DNA of 7,152 nucleotides, from the NCBI GenBank assembly GCA_026388915.1, contig JAPLIW010000302.1:1-7152 (forward strand), written 5' to 3'. The notes under the pieces are model-generated. The model saw nothing but the letters and a program-made list of their open reading frames with translations. It did not search any database and was not told where the DNA came from. A program made the position numbers and the translations under genes. Below, in pieces: positions 1-5,063 of the stretch (its first letter is position 1; the number at the start of each line of letters is the position of its first letter). The stretch comes from Deltaproteobacteria bacterium (GTDB lineage: Bacteria > Desulfobacterota > SM23-61).

Positions 1-76
1 ACCCCGGTGAAAACCGGGGTCCAGTAAGTTCGTAAATCCTTGAAAACACTGGATTCCGGCTTTCGCCGGAATGACG
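1..76 (-). repeat. Paired GC-rich hairpin repeat (BIME-like), copy 1
   Basis: Two perfect hairpins face each other. The first is ACCCCGGT-GAAA-ACCGGGGT (1-20) and the second is ATTCCGGC-TTTC-GCCGGAAT (53-72), followed by GACG. Both have 8-bp stems and four-base loops, and both are bordered on their inner sides by CCAG/CTGG. Read on the minus strand, the order and sequence match the pair at 1348-1417, so the two are inverted copies of one dispersed element. The left side is cut by the window edge. This is a common type of noncoding palindromic repeat in proteobacterial genomes; no coding function is suggested. Confidence 0.8.
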
Positions 77-96
77 TGAAAATGAAATAATTAGAT

Positions 97-142
97 TTTT
101 TCACACCTTCCCCCCACGAGGGGGAGGGTTAGGGTAGGGGGG
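97..142. repeat. Short G/C-run hairpin repeat
   Basis: A run of C followed by a run of G forms a small hairpin CCCCC-ACGA-GGGGG at 111-124. It is followed by a GGGTTAGGGTAGGGGGG tract. The composition is strongly strand-biased and resembles dispersed intergenic repeats common in draft deltaproteobacterial genomes. It could weakly terminate or stall transcription, but no gene reads into it from the left within the window. Confidence 0.45.
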
Positions 143-153
143 ATGCTTTTTGC

Positions 154-300
154 TTAGAGCTTGTCCGTAAATAGCATTCCCCCCTTTGTAAAAGGGGGGC
201 AGGGAGGATTTCCCCGAGGGATCTCAAAGCAAATCCCCCTATTTCCCCCTTTTTCAAAGGGGGATTTAAACCCCACAACTTATTTAAGGATAAGCTCTAA
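154..300. repeat. 147-bp MITE-like element with 20-bp terminal inverted repeats
   Basis: The left end TTAGAGCTTGTCCGTAAATA (154-173) and the reverse complement of the right end (281-300) match at 18 of 20 positions. Inside are two more hairpins: CCCCCCTTT-GTA-AAAGGGGGG (179-199) and a similar CCCCCTTT/AAAGGGGG stem at 245-263. There is no coding capacity. The structure fits a non-autonomous palindromic element, either a MITE or a large REP-type unit. No clear target-site duplication was seen at the borders, so mobility is inferred from structure only. Confidence 0.7.
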
Positions 301-445
301 TAAAAATTTGAGAAATTGAACGTAAGTAGTACAGAGGGAAAAATTAATCCCAAATTCCAACGAAATGACAATGTTCACGTTTCAATGGTCCAATCACTTT
401 TTTCTTTTCTTGTTTGTCTGTTGATGATTGGGAGTTGGAATTATT
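301..445. other. A/T-rich noncoding spacer
   Basis: There is no convincing ORF, promoter or RNA gene. It contains blocks such as CAAATTCCAA and GGGAGTTGGAATT that recur in similar form in the other repeat island (1255-1310 and 1447-1525). It is probably dispersed-repeat debris downstream of the HD-domain gene. Confidence 0.5.
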
Positions 446-1204
446 CTAGTTCTTCTCTGTGCTCTCTGTGACCTCTGTGGCTAATAATGCTTTCCGGGCC
501 AGCTCGCGGCCGGCGGCGGTGAGAAAGTTTTTTTCAATCATGGCCCCCAGCTTTTCCCGGGGGACCTTCTGCCCCTGCTGGTTCTCTTCTAGGTTCACGA
601 TCAGGTCGGCATCATAGACAATCTTGAAATTGGTGGTCTCTTCCGGCCGGGGATGGTGGTGGTGGCCGATGATGTAGCAGACCTCTTCGATGAGCTCGGG
701 GGCGGCTCCCAGCTTGGTCAGGATCTCCCGGGCGATAGGGGGGCCGAGCTCTTCCTGGTATTTGGCTCCCGTGCTCTGGCATCTGGCTTCCGCCTCCTTG
801 ATCCCGATATCGTGGAGGTAGGCGGCGGTGAGAACGATGGCCACGTCTCCTTTTTCCTCCCTGACGATCTGCTCGGCATACCGGGCCACCTTGGTGGCGT
901 GCCCGATCCTTTTGAAATCCTGCCTGAAAAAATGTTTCATCTCAATGGCCACGCGGTCTTTGAGGAGATCTTTCTTCTGAGCGATCAGTTCCGGGGGGAG
1001 ATCTCCCAGGCATTGCTCGGCGTATTTGCAGTAGGCCGCGCAGCCGAAGTCCATCTTGGGATTGACCATCTTGTGTCCGCACTTCTTGCAGCGGCGGGTG
1101 GGCTCATCCTTGAAGAACTCGATGGAATTCCCGCATTTCGCGCAGGCTACGTCATACACCGCTCCCGGCTTCCAATACCGGCTGTCCTGTCCCGGACACC
1201 TCAT
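446..1204 (-). CDS. Zinc-ribbon HD-domain phosphohydrolase-like protein
   Basis: A soluble protein of 252 aa. The N-terminal part (about 1-67) is cysteine-rich: C3, then a CX2C pair at 21/24 and another at 39/42 forming a zinc ribbon, then C55, C59 and C65 in a conserved-looking GCAAYCKYAEQC segment. A metal-dependent HD domain follows: H102, H131-D132 (AAYLHDIG), a four-histidine run at 181-184, and D198/D200 in VYDADLIV. HD proteins hydrolyse phosphate esters, often nucleotides; the substrate here is unknown. The start is ATG at 1204 because GGGAG lies 6 nt upstream; a GTG 21 nt further upstream sits inside a repeat and is less likely. The last residues (ATEVTESTEKN) are encoded by a dispersed repeat, so the tail is probably not ancestral. 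It follows hcp on the same strand but is separated from it by 400 bp of repeats, so co-transcription is doubtful. Confidence 0.85.
   Translation of the reverse strand: MRCPGQDSRYWKPGAVYDVACAKCGNSIEFFKDEPTRRCKKCGHKMVNPKMDFGCAAYCKYAEQCLGDLPPELIAQKKDLLKDRVAIEMKHFFRQDFKRIGHATKVARYAEQIVREEKGDVAIVLTAAYLHDIGIKEAEARCQSTGAKYQEELGPPIAREILTKLGAAPELIEEVCYIIGHHHHPRPEETTNFKIVYDADLIVNLEENQQGQKVPREKLGAMIEKNFLTAAGRELARKALLATEVTESTEKN
451..482. repeat. CTCTGTG-type dispersed repeat, overlapping the HD gene end
   Basis: This stretch repeats the unit CTCTGTG/CCTCTGTGG and is related to the GCGTTCTCTGCGG stretches at 1222-1251 (opposite orientation) and 1526-1557 (same orientation). It supplies the final codons of the HD-domain gene. 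This sequence type is a common low-complexity intergenic repeat in environmental bacterial genomes. Confidence 0.6.
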
Positions 1205-1221
1205 TCTTATCTCCCAAATTT

Positions 1222-1251
1222 TCACCGCAGAGTGCGCAGAGAACGCAGAGG
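1222..1251. repeat. GCAGAGAACGCAGAGG dispersed repeat
   Basis: This is a copy of the same short repeat family as 1526-1557 but in inverted orientation. It abuts the 5' side of the HD-domain gene. The alternative GTG start codon of that gene lies at its edge, which is one reason for preferring the downstream ATG. Confidence 0.65.
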
Positions 1252-1309
1252 ATATTCACAATAATTAAATTCCAAGCTCCAAATCCCAAATAAATTCCAA
1301 CCACCAATT

Positions 1310-1446
1310 TTGATGAACTCGTAAAAAGTCGCAATTCCATAGAATTCGTCATTCCGGCGAAAGCCGGAATCCAGTTATTTCAAGATGTTCTGGACCCCGG
1401 CTTTCGCCGGGGTGACGCTCCAAGAGACTTTTTACGAGATCATCAA
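1310..1446 (+). repeat. 137-bp MITE-like element containing hairpin pair, copy 2
   Basis: Terminal inverted repeats of 21 bp with one mismatch occupy 1310-1330 and 1426-1446; the core arms are CTCGTAAAAAGTC and GACTTTTTACGAG. Inside lie the two hairpins ATTCCGGC-GAAA-GCCGGAAT (1351-1370) and ACCCCGGC-TTTC-GCCGGGGT (1394-1413), joined by a 15-nt spacer flanked by CCAG/CTGG. The hairpin pair matches copy 1 (1-76) read on the opposite strand. There is no coding capacity. The nested palindromes would fold into a long cruciform or RNA stem and may separate hcp transcription from the HD gene. Confidence 0.8.
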
Positions 1447-1610
1447 TTTTCAATAAATCAAACCAAATGTTTCGAACTTCCAATTTTTTGTTTGTCATTT
1501 GGTACTTGGGATTTTGAATTCATTTTTCTCCGCGCCCTCTGCGTTCTCTGCGGTTCATTTTTGCCCTTTGAATTCTTTTTGACTTCTTATGTTCTCTGTC
1601 GTGATTGGCT
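1447..1610. other. A/T-rich noncoding spacer downstream of hcp
   Basis: There is no ORF with coding character. The stretch contains A/T-rich blocks resembling 301-445 and one copy of the CTCTGCG repeat (1526-1557). No clear rho-independent terminator for hcp was found in it; the palindromic element at 1310-1446 is the strongest downstream hairpin. Confidence 0.5.
1526..1557. repeat. CCTCTGCGTTCTCTGCGG dispersed repeat
   Basis: This is the third copy of the short repeat also present at 451-482 and, inverted, at 1222-1251. The copies share CTCTGCG/CTCTGTG units. The sequence is noncoding. Confidence 0.65.
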
Positions 1611-3254
1611 TTATCCCAGGATGGCCTTAAGGTCCTGATCCGGGGTGGTGATCATCTTGATGTCAAAGGTCTTCACCAGGGTGTCCAGCACTGCCGGGGA
1701 AAGAAAAGCGGGCAAGCTCGGGCCCAGGCGGATATTCTTGATCCCCAGGTGGAGGAGGGTCAGCAAAATGGCCACCGCCTTCTGCTCGTACCAGGACAGG
1801 ACCATGGAAAGGGGCAGGTCGTTCACCCCCACGTTGAAGGCCTTGGAGAGGGCCACGGCGATCTGGATGGCGGAATAGGCGTCGTTGCACTGCCCCACAT
1901 CCAGGAGCCGGGGAATTCCCCCGATGTCCCCAAGCTGCTAGTCGAATAACCGGAACTTCACGCAGTCCAGGGTCAGAACGACCGTATCCTTGGGGGCCTT
2001 TTCCACGAACTCGGTGTAATAGTTTCGGCCCGGCTTGGCGCCGTCGCAGCCGGCGACCAGGAAGAAGTGACGGATGGCCTTGCTCTTCACCGCTTCGATT
2101 ACCTTGCCGGCGACCCCCATCACCGAATTCCGGGCGAATCCCACCATGACCGAACGGCCGTTTACATCCGCCGAAAACCCGGGCAGCGCCAGGGCCCGGT
2201 CGATGACCGGCTTGAAGTTTCGGCCGGTCATATGAGTCAGCCCGGGCATGCCCACGGTTCCGGAGGTGAAAATATTGTCCTTGTAACTGTCCCGGGGCTT
2301 CTGGATGCAGTTGGTGGTCATCAGGATCGCTCCCGGAAATTCGGCGAATTCCCTGACTTGGTTCTGCCAGGCCGTGCCGTAATGCCCGTAGAAATGGGCG
2401 TATTTCTTGAGCGCGGGGTACCCGTGCGTCGGCAGCATCTCCCCGTGGGTGTAGACGTAGATTCCCATGCCTTCGGTCTGCTTGAGAAGCTCTTCCAGGT
2501 CTTTGAGGTCATGGCCCGAGACCAGGATGGCTTTTCCCTTTTTAACTCCCAGGGGGACTTTGGTGGGAACGGGATGCCCAAAGGTTCCGGTGTTTCCCGC
2601 GTCGAGAAGCTCCATGGCACGAAGGTTGATCTCCCCGCATTTGAGGACCAGCTGGATCCAGTCATTCAGGCTCAGGTCTTTCCGCAGGGTGGCGGTAAGC
2701 CCTTCCTGGATGAAGGCGTAAACCCGGTCATCCTCCTGCCCCAGAATCTGGGCATGGTCGGCGTAGGCGGAAACCCCTTTCAGACCAAAAAGGAGAGTAT
2801 GCTGCAGGGAAAGAATATCGGGGTTGATGGAGGAGTCCGATTTCAACCCGACTTTTTTCCCCTGGGCGGTCAGTCCTTCAAGGCTCTTTCCCGGCTTGAA
2901 AGTGGCCGGCCCATCGGGGAAATCCACCTTTCCTTTCGCCTTTTTAACTTTTTCTTGCAGCTCATCCCTCAACTGGACGCACTGGTTGATCAATTTCACA
3001 AAGCGTTCGGGGTCGAAATTCACGTTGGTCAGGGTTGAAAACAGGGCTTGAACGGTAAAGATATTGATATTTCGGTCATGGATTCCGACTTTGCGCCCCT
3101 CGACCGCAAACAGGGAAAGTCCCTTGAGGGCATAAATTAATAGATCCTGCAGGCCAGCCACTTCGGGTTGCTTGCCGCAGACTCCCAATCTGGTGCAGCC
3201 CTCCCCCTTGGCGGTCTGCTCACACTGATAACAAAACATCGCTTCATTGGCCAT
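1611..3254 (-). CDS. hcp: Hybrid cluster protein (hydroxylamine reductase), interrupted by an in-frame TAG
   Basis: Cytoplasmic Fe-S/oxo enzyme of nitrosative-stress defence, known to reduce hydroxylamine and, in E. coli, NO. The reading frame spans 547 codons, close to the usual ~550. N-terminal cysteines 8, 11, 20 and 26 (CX2CX8CX5C) match the class I cubane-cluster pattern. Expected hybrid-cluster ligands are visible: H248, E272, C316, C403 (the persulfide position, in VAGCDGA) and C431. A TAG at codon 439 then stops the frame. The same frame continues with GDIGGIPRLLD, GQCNDAYS (C456) and SWYEQKA (E490, K492) to a normal stop at 1611. If the TAG is real and read as stop, the 438-residue product lacks three active-site residues and is probably inactive. 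The ATG at 3254 has an excellent ribosome site, AGGAGGG, 7 nt upstream. A Crp/Fnr-type box lies at its promoter. Confidence 0.93.
1938..1940 (-). other. In-frame amber codon inside hcp (codon 439)
   Basis: The minus strand reads TTC GAC TAG CAG CTT GGG GAC ATC. Hcp homologues, as I recall them, have lysine (FDK) at this place, one base change (AAG to TAG) away. No frameshift is involved: the distance from the start codon to the downstream C-terminal codons is a multiple of three, and the 108 codons after the TAG read as normal Hcp. TAG also ends the HD-domain and AAA+ ATPase genes in this window, so it acts as an ordinary stop elsewhere. Confidence 0.9.
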
Positions 3255-3261
3255 ATCCGTT

Positions 3262-3268
3262 CCCTCCT
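3262..3268 (-). promoter_or_regulatory. Ribosome binding site of hcp
   Basis: AGGAGGG on the minus strand with 7 nt between it and the ATG at 3254. It is the strongest Shine-Dalgarno sequence in the window, suggesting high-level translation once the gene is induced. Confidence 0.85.
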
Positions 3269-3313
3269 TTTTTGTGGTTGCTGTATTCGCTGGCGATGGT
3301 CCTGCGGTAATCT

Positions 3314-3362
3314 TTCGTACAGAATATCCTCTTTGGAGAGGTAATTCCTTGACTCAAGTCAA
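3314..3362 (-). promoter_or_regulatory. hcp promoter with HcpR/Fnr-type box
   Basis: The inverted repeat TTGAC-TCAA-GTCAA at 3349-3362 resembles an Fnr box (TTGATnnnnATCAA) with C/G in place of T/A; from memory this variant is close to HcpR sites proposed in deltaproteobacteria. On the minus strand the hexamer TATTCT (3326-3321) starts 29.5 nt from the box centre. This implies a start near 3314 with the box centred at -41.5, the class II activation geometry, and a leader of about 60 nt. The start site is inferred, not measured. Confidence 0.7.
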
Positions 3363-3367
3363 GAAAA

Positions 3368-4153
3368 TTAAAAATTGATTATTTCTTTCTTCCCTGTCCT
3401 ATCCAAGACCTCTCCGAACCGTTCCCCGTGCCGGCATTGCTTCTGATAATGATCCAGGCAGCGGCCGAGGATTTCCAGGGTTTCCTCGGGGGAATAGATC
3501 CCCGGCAATTCCTCGGCCAGCCGGGGATGGCGGCCGAGCTTGCCGCCAACCTGAATTCGGAAGCCACTCTTTTCTTCCTGCAGGGTGCGGGTCGGGCAGG
3601 CAGCGATGCACTGGCCGCAGGACACGCATTTCCCCCAATCGACAACCGGCCACTTCCCGGCAAGAATAATGGCCCCCTCGCGGCAGGTCTCCACACAGGC
3701 GCCGCATTGGGTGCAGGGCTCCTCGGAAATATTGGGTCTGCGGGCTTCGATCAGCCCGATGTCGGCAATCTGGGGGCGGGAGCAGGCGTTGGGGCAGTCG
3801 GAGATGGAGACCCGGAACTCATGGTGCAGTTTCAAAGGTCCCGTTACCTTTTCGGCCAGGAAAGACCGAAGGTTCCGGCGCGAGAGCAGGTCTTCGATTT
3901 TCCGGGGCAGGTCATCGTGGGCAACGGCCGGGTTTGGACATCCGCTCGGCCCGAAGCACGTCTCCACCTGGAACCCCTTTACTTCCTCTTCCATCCGGTT
4001 CAGGAAGCGCTGCTGGCAGATCTTGACATGGTCCAGGGTGACTTCCCCGGCCCCCGCGAGGGCGGCCTCCTCTTCCACTCTTTTGCGGACCCGTTTCCGG
4101 ACAAAAAAAGGAACCTTGGATACCGCTTTCTCTGCCTCTTTGGACCATTCCAT
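3368..4153 (-). CDS. Siroheme nitrite/sulfite reductase-like protein with PCP_red and 2x[4Fe-4S] ferredoxin domains
   Basis: A cytoplasmic redox protein of 261 aa. Residues 1-45 match the PCP_red domain found at the end of light-independent protochlorophyllide reductase subunits (WSKEAEKAVSKVPFFVRKRVRKRVE). Residues about 60-140 form a sulfite/nitrite reductase core with the siroheme-[4Fe-4S] motif CX5C (C66, C72) and CX3C (C120, C124, in SDCPNACSRPQ). A ferredoxin insert follows, with clusters C147/150/153/157 and C176/179/182/186. All expected cluster cysteines are present. At this length it has one reductase repeat, like small assimilatory-type or AsrC-like proteins, rather than a full two-repeat enzyme. 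The substrate is unknown; sulfite, nitrite or another nitrogen oxide is possible. Its promoter shares a regulatory box with hcp, suggesting a role in nitrosative stress. The ATG at 4153 follows GGGGAG by 8 nt. No terminator was seen before hcp, so read-through is possible. Confidence 0.85.
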   Translation of the reverse strand: MEWSKEAEKAVSKVPFFVRKRVRKRVEEEAALAGAGEVTLDHVKICQQRFLNRMEEEVKGFQVETCFGPSGCPNPAVAHDDLPRKIEDLLSRRNLRSFLAEKVTGPLKLHHEFRVSISDCPNACSRPQIADIGLIEARRPNISEEPCTQCGACVETCREGAIILAGKWPVVDWGKCVSCGQCIAACPTRTLQEEKSGFRIQVGGKLGRHPRLAEELPGIYSPEETLEILGRCLDHYQKQCRHGERFGEVLDRTGKKEIINF

Positions 4154-4214
4154 GATTTAAACTCCCCAACAGATGGGCTCAAGACCCAGCGCTTTTTTCC
4201 TGAATTGCGCCTAA

Positions 4215-4264
4215 AATTTTAATTTTACACCCTCCTTCTTTTAAAGGCTTTGACTTAAGTCAAA
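4215..4264 (-). promoter_or_regulatory. Siroheme-protein promoter with perfect HcpR/Fnr-type palindrome
   Basis: The perfect 16-bp palindrome TTTGACTTAAGTCAAA lies at 4249-4264 in the divergent intergenic region. On the minus strand TAAAAT (4227-4222) starts 29.5 nt from its centre, exactly the spacing seen at hcp. The implied start is near 4215, the box centre is at -41.5 and the leader is about 62 nt. Identical geometry at two promoters supports activation by one Crp/Fnr-family regulator, most simply the product of the adjacent divergent gene. Confidence 0.75.
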
Positions 4265-4285
4265 AAAAATGATATCTCCCCAAAA

Positions 4286-4987
4286 ATGAAGAAATCCCTG
4301 AAATTGACGGATCAGATTGCCCGAATCCCCCTCTTCGACGGCCTTACCGGGGAGCATAATGAGGGACTGGCCATGATCGTCGTGGATCAGGTCATCCCGC
4401 GTGGGCAGATGATCTTTGCCCAGGGGGATGAGGGGGAGGGTTTCTACGTGGTTGTTTCCGGGCGGGTGAAAATCTTCAAACTATCGCCCGACGGAAAGGA
4501 GCAGATCCTACACATCTTCGGCGCGGGCGAGCCTTTCGGAGAGGCGGCCGTGTTTGCCGGAGAGAAATTTCCCGCCAATGCCGAAGCCCTTGAGGAGAGC
4601 CGCATTTTCTTCTTTCCCCGACCGGCCTTCGTAGAATTGATCGGCCAGAACCCCTCGCTGGCTTTGAACATGCTGGCCGTCCTCTCCAGGCGTCTGCGAA
4701 AATTAGCCTCCCTGGTGGAAGACCTCTCCCTGAAGGAAGTCCCGGGGCGACTGGCCGCCTACCTTCTCTATTTGAGCGAAGGTAAGAAGGGGGCCGTTGA
4801 AGTTGAACTCGACGTCTCGAAAAACCAGCTGGCCAGCCTCCTGGGAACGATCCCAGAGACTCTTTCCCGGATTCTGGCCAGGTTGACCCGTGAGGGATTC
4901 ATCAAGTCGAACCGGCCGCGACAGATCCAGTTGTTGGACCGCAAAGGTATGGAAGAGCTGGCCAGCGGGGAAAGGAAGCTGGCGTAA
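4286..4987 (+). CDS. Crp/Fnr-family transcriptional regulator, HcpR-like
   Basis: A cytoplasmic DNA-binding regulator of 233 aa. Residues about 12-125 form the cyclic-nucleotide-binding-like beta-barrel (GEGFYVVVSGRVKIF; FGEAAVFAG). The arginine-alanine pair that binds cAMP in Crp is not present (KFPANAEAL). A dimerisation helix runs to about 150. The C-terminal helix-turn-helix has a recognition helix TIPETLSRILARL (188-200) with E191, S194 and R195, the ExxSR pattern of Fnr. There is no cysteine in the protein, so it cannot carry Fnr's oxygen-sensing cluster; HcpR proteins studied elsewhere use heme to sense NO. Divergence from the siroheme protein and the two matching boxes make it the likely HcpR of this locus. 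No Shine-Dalgarno sequence precedes the ATG, which starts 22 nt after the palindrome. HcpR is inferred from context, so no symbol is given. Confidence 0.88.
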   Translation: MKKSLKLTDQIARIPLFDGLTGEHNEGLAMIVVDQVIPRGQMIFAQGDEGEGFYVVVSGRVKIFKLSPDGKEQILHIFGAGEPFGEAAVFAGEKFPANAEALEESRIFFFPRPAFVELIGQNPSLALNMLAVLSRRLRKLASLVEDLSLKEVPGRLAAYLLYLSEGKKGAVEVELDVSKNQLASLLGTIPETLSRILARLTREGFIKSNRPRQIQLLDRKGMEELASGERKLA

Positions 4988-5025
4988 TCAGGGGGTGGGG
5001 CGAGCAGGGGCAAGTTGTATTTATA

Positions 5026-5063
5026 TTGACAACTTTGTCGTCATATGTCATGTTATATGACGA
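5026..5063 (+). promoter_or_regulatory. Candidate promoter/operator at the start of the ATPase gene
   Basis: A perfect -35-like TTGACA (5026-5031) is followed by the inverted repeat TCGTCATAT-gtcatgtt-ATATGACGA (5038-5063), which has 9-bp perfect arms. The repeat overlaps the candidate start codons at 5045, 5057 and 5063. No -10 hexamer stands out at 17 nt. The position suits an operator for autorepression or a translation-blocking hairpin over the start. Function is inferred from symmetry alone. Confidence 0.4.

Noticed and set aside
1..445. CRISPR array
   Set aside because: The repeats are palindromic, of different families and not regularly spaced; no cas genes are nearby.
653..1264. Plus-strand ORF of about 200 codons opposite the HD gene
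   Set aside because: It is an antisense shadow of a gene with clear HD and zinc-ribbon motifs; its own translation has no recognisable motif or ribosome site.
1611..1898. Separate small gene starting at an internal GTG
   Set aside because: It is the C-terminal part of hcp in the same frame, directly after the TAG; no ribosome site supports an independent start.
1899..1940. Frameshift as the cause of the hcp split
   Set aside because: The upstream and downstream parts are in the same frame, and the codons between them read as Hcp apart from the TAG.
1938..1940. Firm call of pyrrolysine insertion
   Set aside because: No pyl genes are in the window, TAG ends two other genes here, and a base error or new mutation is simpler.
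2067..3038. Plus-strand ORF of 323 codons opposite hcp
   Set aside because: It is the GC-driven mirror of the hcp reading frame; hcp carries all the family motifs.
3428..4222. Plus-strand ORF of 264 codons opposite the siroheme protein
   Set aside because: It is antisense to a gene with complete siroheme and ferredoxin cysteine motifs and has no independent support.
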